Positions 1-7,500 of a stretch of 10,716 nt of DNA are shown here, piece after piece. The translations under genes and the position numbers were made by a program. The stretch lies in the NCBI GenBank assembly GCA_946611835.1, contig CAMOEE010000075.1, positions 1 through 10,716 on the forward strand. Direction: 5' to 3'. Each line of letters begins with the position of its first letter. Positions within the stretch are counted from its first letter, which is position 1. Below the pieces are notes generated by a model. It did no database searches. It was given only the letters and a program-made list of their open reading frames with translations, and was not told the DNA's origin. Source of the stretch: an uncultured Treponema sp. (lineage in GTDB: Bacteria > Spirochaetota > Spirochaetia > Treponematales > Treponemataceae).

Positions 1-762
1 TCTTTCATCGAGTTCAACTACCAGCTTTTGCAGAGCTACGACTTCCTCCGATTGCACGAAAAACACAACGTTCAGCTTCAGATTGGCGGCGACGACCAGT
101 GGGGCAACATCACTGCGGGCGTTGACTTGATTCGCCGAAAACTGGGTGGCACCGAGGAGCTTAACGCGGCTCACAATGTGTTCGGCCTTACCTTCCCGCT
201 CATCACCCGAAGCGACGGCAAAAAGATGGGTAAAACTGAGAAGGGGGCTATCTTTCTCGACGAGAGCATGACAAGCGTTTACGACTTCTTCCAGTACTGG
301 CGAAATGTCGCTGACCCTGATGTAGAGAAATTCTTCAAGCTCTTCACATTCCTTGAAATCCCGGAGATTAAGGAAATCTGTGCAGGCGACATCAATGCCG
401 CAAAAGAGCGACTGGCTTACGAAGTTACCAAAGAAATCCACGGAAAGGAAAAGGCTGATTCAGCTCTTGCCGGAGCAAAGGCAGCCTTTAGTGGCGAGGG
501 AGACAAAACTCAGATGCCGACTGTTGAGGTTGCAAAGGCAGAGCTTGACGCAGGTCTTGGTGTTCTCGCGCTTTTCGTAAAGGCAGGTTTGTGCGCTTCA
601 AACGGAGACGCCCGAAGATTGATTCAGGGTAACGGAGCTTCATTGAACGGAAAGACTCTTTCTGACCCGACATTCAAAGTCACGGCCTCAAACCTGGATA
701 AAGACGGGGAGCTTGTGCTTCGTGCGGGTAAGAAAAAGTTCTGCCGCGTGGTTTTCAACTAG
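1..762 (+). CDS. tyrS: Tyrosyl-tRNA synthetase, C-terminal part (5' end outside window)
   Basis: This cytosolic enzyme charges tRNA-Tyr with tyrosine for translation. The reading frame is open from base 1, so the gene starts upstream; 253 residues are present. By comparison with the roughly 400-residue bacterial family, the first 150-170 residues, including the HIGH motif, are missing. Visible landmarks are the tyrosine-binding segment QIGGDDQWGNI near the left edge, the ATP-binding KMSKS-type loop written as KMGKT (223-237), and a C-terminal S4-like RNA-binding domain with GLCASNGDARRLI followed by SLNGKT. The TTG at 28-30 is an internal codon, not a start. The gene converges on pbpC with 8 bp between stops and appears to end at a terminator inside pbpC. 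Arginine codons are unusual: 6 of the 10 in this part are CGA. The identification is firm. Confidence 0.97.
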   Translation, partial: SFIEFNYQLLQSYDFLRLHEKHNVQLQIGGDDQWGNITAGVDLIRRKLGGTEELNAAHNVFGLTFPLITRSDGKKMGKTEKGAIFLDESMTSVYDFFQYWRNVADPDVEKFFKLFTFLEIPEIKEICAGDINAAKERLAYEVTKEIHGKEKADSALAGAKAAFSGEGDKTQMPTVEVAKAELDAGLGVLALFVKAGLCASNGDARRLIQGNGASLNGKTLSDPTFKVTASNLDKDGELVLRAGKKKFCRVVFN

Positions 763-767
763 AACTT
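729..767 (-). terminator. Candidate rho-independent terminator for pbpC, inside the tyrS 3' end
   Basis: On the minus strand, downstream of the pbpC stop, AAGTTCT (767-761) can pair perfectly with AGAACTT (742-736). The right arm runs into a T-rich tail, giving AGAACTTTTTCTT. The stem is only 7 bp with two G-C pairs and the loop is 18 nt, so it is weak. Its position, just after the stop of pbpC and spanning the tyrS stop codon, is right for ending pbpC transcripts. It mirrors the stronger terminator at 789-834 that serves the opposite strand. Confidence 0.35.
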
Positions 768-770
768 CAT

Positions 771-2957
771 TTATTTCACCGTGATTTCAATCTCCGTGCT
801 TTCCTCTCCGCATTGCACGGAGATTTTTTGTTTTCCGCGTTTAAGCGGCACTTGTGCCAGAAAAGGTCTTCTGCTTTCGCAAAAAAATCTTCCGTTCACA
901 AAAAATCTTGCTGTCTCTTCGCTTCCGCCGCTTGCTTCCACTACCAGTTTCTGCAGGTCAGGGCGGATTGATTCGTCGTAATAGAAGGTGCTGCCGTTTC
1001 GTGGAGAGATAATCTTTAGTGGGCTTCCTTTATCGTCCACAATTCCAGAGCGGTTTTTCAGGCGGAACCATGTTGCGTATTCGGCGGGGTAGCTCGTTCC
1101 CCCTTTTGTGTGCCAGTCGCATTTTTCCTGATATTTTTCGCCAATCGGAAGGTATTCTTTTACTGTGTCGGGACAGTTTTCGCAGGCAATTTTTCCTGAG
1201 AGAGAGCAAATACGCACCTTTTTGAACTGGGCTGGCTTTTTGAAATCTTCGCCTTTGTTTCCCTGGAGCATAACAAGAATGTCGCGGGCGATTTTTGCCG
1301 GGATGGAGCTTCCTGTTTTTCCGATGACTGTCTCGCCGCTGAAATTCCCCATCCAGACACCGACCGTATAGCGGGGACTTGCTCCAAGAGCCGTGATGTT
1401 CTGGTACTGGTTCGCCGTTCCTGTCTTGAACATTGACGGAAATGGCGTTTGGAATGTCTGGTTGTAGCCGAATCCGAGCGCGCGTGCATCCTTGTCCGAA
1501 AGAATGTCGCAGATAAGTCTTGCTGTGTTTACATCAAAAACTTGCGCTGTCTCTTCTGAATTTGGTGATTCTTTTTTCTCCTTTATACTGGTCTGAGCAG
1601 AGTCAAAATCGTCAATTGCCCTCAGTGGCAAAAAAAGACCGTCACGAGCGAAGACCGAGAATGCCTGTGTCAGCTCAAAAATCGAGACCTCAGCCCCGCC
1701 CAAAGCAAGCGAAAGCCCCGCCTCCTGTTCTTTTAGTGAATTGAATCCCAGCTCAAAAAGTTTTTTCTGGTATTTTTCGATTCCAATCTCGTTCAAAAGC
1801 CAGACTGCCGGGATATTCAGGCTCGAAGCGAGGGCGACCCGTAGTCTCACTGGCCCGTTGAAGCGGTTGTTGAAATTCTGAGGCACATAGAGGCTTTCAA
1901 AACCAAATTCCATGGGAATATCAGGAAGGACTGAAGAGGGCGAAAATCCATTTTCCAGGGCGAGGGCGTATAAAAAAGGCTTCATGCTGCTTCCCGGTTG
2001 CCGTGCTGAGAGAATGCCGTCAATCTGCCCCTTATGCTCTTCATCAAAAAAATCCGAGCTTCCGACCCAGGAAAGGATTTCCCCTGTCTGTGTGTCGCAG
2101 ACAAGAACGGCTCCGTTTGACAGCCTGTTTTTGGCCTGCTCAGCCACTGAGCGGGAGAGCATGTCTTCTACCGCATTCTGTAAATCCAGATAAAGGCTTG
2201 TGTGAACCTCTGCTTTTTTCCCGACCGGTGAATCAGGAAGATTTGTGATGTAGCGCACGAAGTGAGGGGCTTCAAAAGGATAGGAGAATTTCTTTGCAGT
2301 CGGTGATACCTTAAAAGGATTGTAGAGGCTGGGGCGGCGGACGCTTACGGCAAGGCAGATGCTCTCGTCTTTGCTAAGTTCCTTTACTGATTTTGAATAA
2401 AATGTGCGGGCGGCGCTAGCGATTCCCTCTGCATTGAATCCGAAAGGAACTGAGTTCAGATAAAGCTCTAAAATCCTTGACTTGGAGAGCCTTGATTCAA
2501 GACGGAGGGCGTCAAATGCCTCTGTGATTTTTGTGAAAAAGGAGCGCTTTGTGTTTGGCTTTATGATTCGGGCCAGCTGCATCGTTATCGTGGAAGCCCC
2601 GCTGACTGTCCGGCCCTCGCTCGCATTCTGGAAAAAAGCCCTGAGAATGGCCGCAAAGTCAATTCCGTGATGCGAGTAGAATTTTTTGTCCTCGCTTTCG
2701 ATGAAGGCTTCCTGGACGAAGGGAGGAATCTCTGAAAGCGGAATGAATTCCCGCCGGATTCCATTTTCGACGGCAGTAATCTGAATCAATTTTCCCTGAC
2801 AGTCGTAAATCCGTGTGGAAACAGGCCTCTTATTGAAGTCGCTTAAGGCATGATATGGTGAAAATCTTAATACAAGAAAAAAAAGTGCGGAAAGAGTAAA
2901 AATTGAGCATGTAAAGACGGCTCTTTTCTTGAAAAATCTTTGTTTTGCTTTATTCAT
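771..2957 (-). CDS. pbpC: Penicillin-binding protein 1C (bifunctional transglycosylase/transpeptidase)
   Basis: This inner-membrane, periplasm-facing class A PBP polymerises lipid II into glycan strands and cross-links their peptides. Numbered from the ATG at 2957 (728 aa), it has a short basic N-terminus, one membrane helix (about 13-32), and a GT51 domain with Glu89 in ESEDKKF, GASTITMQLAR (120-130) and a segment ending SKSRILELYLN (157-167). The transpeptidase domain has Ser322/Lys325 (SSMK), SLN (378-380) and KTG (510-512). A cysteine cluster follows (C583, C591, C594, C612, with H615), then a BiPBP_C-type beta domain (about 640-728). Length and domain order match E. coli PbpC (about 770 aa), and all catalytic residues expected for both activities are present. 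A GTG at 2996 would add 13 residues (741 aa), but it overlaps the apparent -10 element; neither start has a strong Shine-Dalgarno sequence. In many bacteria this gene sits directly after the A2M gene; here a diguanylate cyclase gene separates them. Confidence 0.94.
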   Translation of the reverse strand: MNKAKQRFFKKRAVFTCSIFTLSALFFLVLRFSPYHALSDFNKRPVSTRIYDCQGKLIQITAVENGIRREFIPLSEIPPFVQEAFIESEDKKFYSHHGIDFAAILRAFFQNASEGRTVSGASTITMQLARIIKPNTKRSFFTKITEAFDALRLESRLSKSRILELYLNSVPFGFNAEGIASAARTFYSKSVKELSKDESICLAVSVRRPSLYNPFKVSPTAKKFSYPFEAPHFVRYITNLPDSPVGKKAEVHTSLYLDLQNAVEDMLSRSVAEQAKNRLSNGAVLVCDTQTGEILSWVGSSDFFDEEHKGQIDGILSARQPGSSMKPFLYALALENGFSPSSVLPDIPMEFGFESLYVPQNFNNRFNGPVRLRVALASSLNIPAVWLLNEIGIEKYQKKLFELGFNSLKEQEAGLSLALGGAEVSIFELTQAFSVFARDGLFLPLRAIDDFDSAQTSIKEKKESPNSEETAQVFDVNTARLICDILSDKDARALGFGYNQTFQTPFPSMFKTGTANQYQNITALGASPRYTVGVWMGNFSGETVIGKTGSSIPAKIARDILVMLQGNKGEDFKKPAQFKKVRICSLSGKIACENCPDTVKEYLPIGEKYQEKCDWHTKGGTSYPAEYATWFRLKNRSGIVDDKGSPLKIISPRNGSTFYYDESIRPDLQKLVVEASGGSEETARFFVNGRFFCESRRPFLAQVPLKRGKQKISVQCGEESTEIEITVK
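789..834 (+). terminator. Rho-independent terminator of tyrS, embedded in pbpC coding sequence
   Basis: AATCTCCGTGC (789-799) and GCACGGAGATT (815-825) form a perfect 11-bp stem around a 15-nt loop. The stem is followed immediately by TTTTGTTTT (826-834). It lies 26 bp past the tyrS stop and is oriented to end rightward transcription. The minus strand has no T-run on the other side, so it is unidirectional. The same bases encode residues 711-723 of PBP1C, six codons before its stop. Confidence 0.82.
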
Positions 2958-2986
2958 CTGTTCAAAATCTTTTATAAGGTCACCGA

Positions 2987-3015
2987 ATTGTAGCACGAGA
3001 GGCAGGAATTTTCAT
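2987..3015 (-). promoter_or_regulatory. Candidate sigma70-type promoter of pbpC
   Basis: On the minus strand, ATGAAA (3015-3010, 4/6 to consensus) is followed after 17 bp by TACAAT (2992-2987, 5/6). A TG one base upstream of the hexamer makes it an extended -10. Transcription would begin near A2980, giving a leader of about 23 nt before the ATG at 2957. If this is right, the GTG at 2996 lies outside the mRNA. The matches are in AT-rich DNA and are suggestive only. Confidence 0.42.
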
Positions 3016-3020
3016 CATCT

Positions 3021-3050
3021 TTTCTTTAAAATTTCTTAATATTTTCTTTA
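3021..3050. repeat. Three TTTCTTWA units at 11-bp intervals in the divergent control region
   Basis: TTTCTTTA (3021-3028), TTTCTTAA (3032-3039) and TTTCTTTA (3043-3050) begin exactly 11 bp apart. A degenerate fourth unit, TTTCATCA, begins at 3010 in the same register. The outer two exact copies extend to TTTTCTTTA. One-helical-turn spacing puts all units on the same face of the DNA, as in binding-site arrays or curved T-tracts. They lie between the pbpC and cyclase -10 elements. Low complexity makes chance a real alternative. Confidence 0.4.
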
Positions 3051-3065
3051 TTTTTGAGGAATCTG

Positions 3066-3074
3066 TGGTATAAT
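3066..3074 (+). promoter_or_regulatory. Extended -10 promoter of the diguanylate cyclase gene
   Basis: TGGTATAAT (3066-3074) is a perfect extended -10: TG, one base, then consensus TATAAT. No convincing -35 is seen 16-18 bp upstream, which an extended -10 can tolerate, and the upstream DNA is T-rich like an UP element. Transcription would start about 3080-3082, at or next to the ATG at 3082, implying a leaderless or near-leaderless message. Confidence 0.5.
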
Positions 3075-3081
3075 CAGATTT

Positions 3082-4521
3082 ATGCAAAATCAACAGCAGC
3101 ATAGAAGAATTCAGAGACCTCTCAGACGAAGCATCTCTATTGGTTGCGTCATTTTCATTGTGGTCCTGTGCTCTATTTTGATTGTAACTAGCTATTTAAA
3201 TTACCGCCGCTCACTTTACCAGCGTTTTGAATCCTATATCCACGACATCTTGAAGTATGTGGAGCGCCATATTGATGGTGATGACCTCATGGAATGTTCC
3301 GCAACTCTTTCCCGAAGCGAAAAATTCGACGAGCTCGAGAAGTTCATGGACGGAATAAAAGAAGATTTTGATATCCACTATCTTTATATTTTAAAGCCGA
3401 TTATCAAAGACGGAAAGCATTGTATTATGAGTATTATTTCCGCAGAAAACTATTATGACCGCTATATCGACACCGAGGGCAATCTCTACCTCGGCTGGAT
3501 TTCTGATGATGAGTATGACAAAGAGACCGTGGAAAAGCTTTTCACAATAATGGGGCAGAACAAAATTATTTACTATGAGGAAGCCACGGAGTGGGGAACT
3601 GATTACACAGGTTCCCTTGCGCTCCTGGATTCCCAGAAAAAGCCTTACGCCCTTCTTTGTGTTGACATCGATATCACTGATATCAAGGCCCTTATACGAA
3701 AACATACCCTGGAGACTTTATTCATTATCCTCCTGCTGGGTGCCACCTTCACTGTAATTTTTCTTTTGTGGATTCGTTTTAATGTCACAAATCCTATCCA
3801 GCGGCTTGAGACGGCCGTCGTTGAGTTTGCGCAAAAAAGCCATGGCCAGAGAAATCTCACTGACATGAGATTTTTTGCCCCTGTGATTCATAAAAAGAAT
3901 GAGGTCTACAGTCTTTCTGAGGCCGTTACGCAGATGACCCTTGATATGAGGGACTATGTTGAGGATATAATTACTGCTGAAAAAAAAGCAGATATGATGC
4001 AGCAGCAGGCAAGCCAGATGTCGGAGCTTGCAAATAAGGATTCGCTCACGGGAATCCGTAACAAGACAGCCTACGATAAAGAAATCAAAAAACTGGAATA
4101 TGACTTGAGCACGAGGAGCCTGAAGGAATTCGGAATCGCAATGATTGACCTTAATTTCCTCAAAAAGATAAATGACACCTACGGTCACGAGCAGGGAAAC
4201 TATGCCATAAAAAAACTCTGCAATATTGTCTGTGAGGTTTTTGAGCATTCTCCGGTCTTCAGGATTGGCGGAGATGAGTTTGTCGTGATTTTAAAAGGCA
4301 TGGATTACAGGAATATCGAGAACCTTGTCATTGATTTCAACATGAAGCTTGCTGAGCTTGCTGACGACGGAAACCTTGAGCCTTGGGAGCAGGTGTCCGC
4401 CGCAATCGGTATCGCACAATTTGACAGCGAAATCGACGCGAATGTACTCAATGTGTTCAAACGCGCCGATCAGAAAATGTATGAGTGCAAAAAGGCAATG
4501 AAAGCCCTCCGTGAGAATTAG
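3082..4521 (+). CDS. Membrane-bound diguanylate cyclase with extracytoplasmic sensor (GGDEF protein)
   Basis: This protein is predicted to make cyclic di-GMP from two GTP in response to a periplasmic signal. In order, the 479 residues show a basic N-terminus, a membrane helix (about 18-40), an extracytoplasmic region (about 41-208) of Cache-like size and position, a second helix (about 210-231), a HAMP-like linker (about 232-290), a signalling coiled coil (about 293-316) and the GGDEF domain (about 318-479). Catalytic features are intact: DSLTGIRNK (320-328), metal-ligand Asp356, NDTYGHEQG (364-372), GGDEF (396-400) and a late KRADQKMY segment. The RxxD inhibitory site expected nine residues before GGDEF is absent, so product feedback by the usual route is not expected. 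The Cache assignment rests on layout, not motifs, and the ligand is unknown. ATG 3082 is the only reasonable start: an in-frame stop lies at 3055-3057. No ribosome binding site sits at normal spacing. The gene ends one base before the convergent A2M stop. Confidence 0.93.
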   Translation: MQNQQQHRRIQRPLRRSISIGCVIFIVVLCSILIVTSYLNYRRSLYQRFESYIHDILKYVERHIDGDDLMECSATLSRSEKFDELEKFMDGIKEDFDIHYLYILKPIIKDGKHCIMSIISAENYYDRYIDTEGNLYLGWISDDEYDKETVEKLFTIMGQNKIIYYEEATEWGTDYTGSLALLDSQKKPYALLCVDIDITDIKALIRKHTLETLFIILLLGATFTVIFLLWIRFNVTNPIQRLETAVVEFAQKSHGQRNLTDMRFFAPVIHKKNEVYSLSEAVTQMTLDMRDYVEDIITAEKKADMMQQQASQMSELANKDSLTGIRNKTAYDKEIKKLEYDLSTRSLKEFGIAMIDLNFLKKINDTYGHEQGNYAIKKLCNIVCEVFEHSPVFRIGGDEFVVILKGMDYRNIENLVIDFNMKLAELADDGNLEPWEQVSAAIGIAQFDSEIDANVLNVFKRADQKMYECKKAMKALREN

Positions 4522-4522
4522 G

Positions 4523-7500
4523 CTATCTTATCCTGTAGAGGATTCCGCCTGTCCTTCCGAATACTTCCGGTTCATACATACATTCGCCGCAGGCTGGCGG
4601 GGTAGGGAATATGCCCCGTCGCACAGCACGGAACTTAAATTCAGCAGTGGTCTTTCCTTTTGCAAAAGAATCCCAGAAGAACTGAATCTCCTGATTGTAA
4701 ATCGCCTGATTGCTCATGTAATGCCCGTCTTCATGTGAATATTTTCCGTCTCCGCTGGCGTTATCGGCCGTGTCAGGGCTTGTGACGAATGTTGCGTCTA
4801 AGATTTCCGCTCCGCTTGGAACAGGTGCCCTCAAAGCGATGAATTCACGGTCGTAGATTGAAGAGAGGGTGATTTTTACCTTGTAGGTCTTCCCGCTTTC
4901 AAGCTCCACGACAGAATCTCCGCCGGCTTTTATTTCTTCTCCTGTGGCGTTGTCTAAAAGCTGCATAGAGATTCCAAGTCCCTCATCTTTTGCATCCTGT
5001 AATTCTTCCGGGATTGCGTAGCGCATGGTTGCAGTATAATAGAGCGAGCCTTTTCCATTTTTTGAGATTTCAAGTGGAAGGGGCGTGTCTTTCTTGAGCG
5101 ATGCAATTTTTTCGCCGTTAAAAGGCAGTGTGACTGTCACAGGTTTTGCTGCCGCTCCCTTAAAATCGCCGCCGGCCACTTCAAGACTGTTCAAAAGAGC
5201 ACTGGCTTTTAAATCTGTCTTGTCCAGGCCGTTCGTCTTGATCAGGGTATATATTGCCTCAAGAACCCGGGCCGTTGTAGCCGTGTTCTTCCAGTAACCT
5301 TTCCTCTGATTTTGCATGAGGGAGAAGACAAGCCTTGTTACGGTCGGATCGTCCTTATCAAGGATTGTAAAGAGCTGCAGGACCAGGGCAAGGTTTTCGG
5401 ATTTGTCTCCGAAGCAGGCATAATGCCGCTTGGAAGCTTCCGGACTGGCAATTTCGATTCCCTGACTTGTCGGCCTCATAAAAGTCCGTATTTTTTCTGC
5501 CGCTTTCCCTGCAACAGCTGATGAAGGGCCGTCTTTTTCTGCTGCGCAAAGGCCCGCAAGTGCCAGATTCTCAATTTTAGCCTTGTCATCATTTATTATT
5601 TTAAGAATCCAGTCATCCTCAACAGTTTTTTTGTTTTTCGCCAGGACATAATAAATGTAGGCCTTGTAGTAGCTGTCGTAATCCTGATGATTTTTTGCGT
5701 ATGTCAGCGGCATTATTTCATTCTTAATGTAGTGCAAAAGCATTTCGATATTGATGCTTAGCTCTTCGCTCGTGTAGCCCCTTTCTTTTGCAAGGGCATA
5801 TATATGGGCTATTCTTGTTGAGACAAACAGATTTGACCTGATGGAATCAGGCCAGTAACCGAAGCCTCCGTCCCCATGCTGGGAATTCTTCCAGTTCTTG
5901 AAATAATAGCGCACCAGTTTTTTTATGTCCGTGATTTCGCTGTCAAGATTGAAGACATCGATGTAGTCGGCGAAAATTACGAGAGGAAGAACCCTTGCCG
6001 ACTGCTGCTCAAGGCATCCGTAAGGATAGTCAAAGAGATATTTGACTGATTCTCCCAAAAGACCAAGCCGTGTCGCATCGAGGGTTACTGAAAGCGAGCC
6101 GTTCATGTCCTTTGCGTAAGAAGGAATAGCGATTTTTTCAGTGGCTGAATCCCCCTCTTCGTTAATCTGGCCTGTGGTCGTTACGGTTTCGAAAATGTAA
6201 GGCTTTTCGATTTTTAGAGGAGTTACCAGCTTTTCATTCAGGATGTCGCTTTTGATTGTGAACTCAAGCGTGACAAGCCCGGCCTTTTCAGCCGCAAGTT
6301 CGAAATAGACCGTAGAATTTTCTCCGCTCTCAATTCTTACCGTGTGCTCCGTCTCTCCATCGACAAAGGCCTTTCCTGCATTGAGGATGACGCCATTTTC
6401 CTCAGCCTTTGCCCTGTCGTTTTCACGCATGGCAAGGGAAACTGTGATATCATGGGCTTTTTCATCGAGGTTGGTCAAAAGAACGCCCAGCTCTGCCGTA
6501 TCCCGCTCCCTCAGTTGCCTTGGAAGGACCTGCTGAACATTTATCGGGTTCTGGACCGCAATCTCATCTTCCTGCAGTGCGAGAAGTTCCCCGTTCACGC
6601 CGAAAACCGTGATTCTGTATGTCGTAAGAGTGTCAGGGAGCTTGAATTTCGCCGTTACCCTTCCGTTTTCATCTGTCTTAAGCATCGGCTCGAAAACTGC
6701 CGTAGGGTTGAAGTCGCTCCTTTCGTTAATTTTCTCGTCTTCCCCCGTGTCGCCGCCCTTGAGGTTCTTTACCTCGTAAGTGACAGGATCCATGAGGTAG
6801 GAACGGGAGTCCCCGCCAGAGACTTTGAGAGGGAAGTTGCTTGTGTTATAGAAAAATTTAATCGGATCGGGCACATGGTAGTTGACAAGATCAAGGACCC
6901 CACGGTCAACCGCCATCAATGTAAGCTCGGCGTTGGCTAGCGGCTTTCCGCCTTTTGTCGCAGTCAATGTAACCTGGGCCTCTTCACCCGGCCTGTAAGA
7001 AGGTTTTGAGCTTTCGACATTTACTGTGAATGATTTGATCCTTGGATTTACGAAAAGCTGGGCCGCACCATAAAAGCCCTTGGGCTTGTCAAGGTCTTCC
7101 TCTCCGTACTGGTGCCCTGGTTTTCCCTGCCGCACTGAATAAGAAGATATTGAAACATAGAAAACTGGAAGATAATTTCGTGCCACAGGAATATCGAGCA
7201 CATGTATGTTTCCGCTCAGATGACGGACTTCCTCCGTGAAAATGCCCTCCCGCTCGACCGTAATGAGATAATTTCCTTCCGGCAGGCTGCTCTCAAGGAG
7301 AATGTGGGCTGTCTCGCCGGGATTGTACATATTCTTGTCCGGGGTGAGCTTTAGTTCTGAAGCGTCATCCTGGTACCATGAGGCTTTTCCGCTTCCTGTT
7401 ACGAAAAATCCATATTCTGTGATGACATCCCTGCCTTTTTTGTCGCTCGTGGCTATATGAATTTTGTGGTAGCCGACTTCCTTCGGAGTGACTGTTATTT

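Noticed and set aside
2958..2996. GTG at 2996 as start of pbpC
   Set aside because: It overlaps the apparent extended -10 element and would precede the predicted transcript start near 2980. The ATG at 2957 gives a normal type II membrane topology. Not excluded completely.
3056..3060. GAGGA as Shine-Dalgarno for the diguanylate cyclase gene
   Set aside because: It is 21 nt from the ATG, beyond normal spacing, and no in-frame start lies at a proper distance.
3718..4248. 176-codon open frame on the minus strand, inside the diguanylate cyclase gene
   Set aside because: It covers the second membrane helix and half of the GGDEF domain in antisense; its hydrophobic stretches mirror the real gene. 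No independent support.
4489..4509. Possible minus-strand terminator for A2M inside the cyclase 3' end (GAGGGC pairing with a GCC followed by a T-run)
   Set aside because: Only three G-C pairs plus wobble pairs with a 7-nt loop; too weak to call, although the T-run placement is right.
4657..4668. Perfect 12-bp palindrome CTTTTGCAAAAG near the 3' end of the A2M gene
   Set aside because: It has no loop or T-run, lies within coding sequence and is made mostly of homopolymer runs; likely chance.
6344..6940. 198-codon open frame on the plus strand, antisense within the A2M gene
   Set aside because: It overlaps the strongly supported A2M frame completely and shows no recognisable motif or ribosome binding site. 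It is a shadow of the real coding strand.
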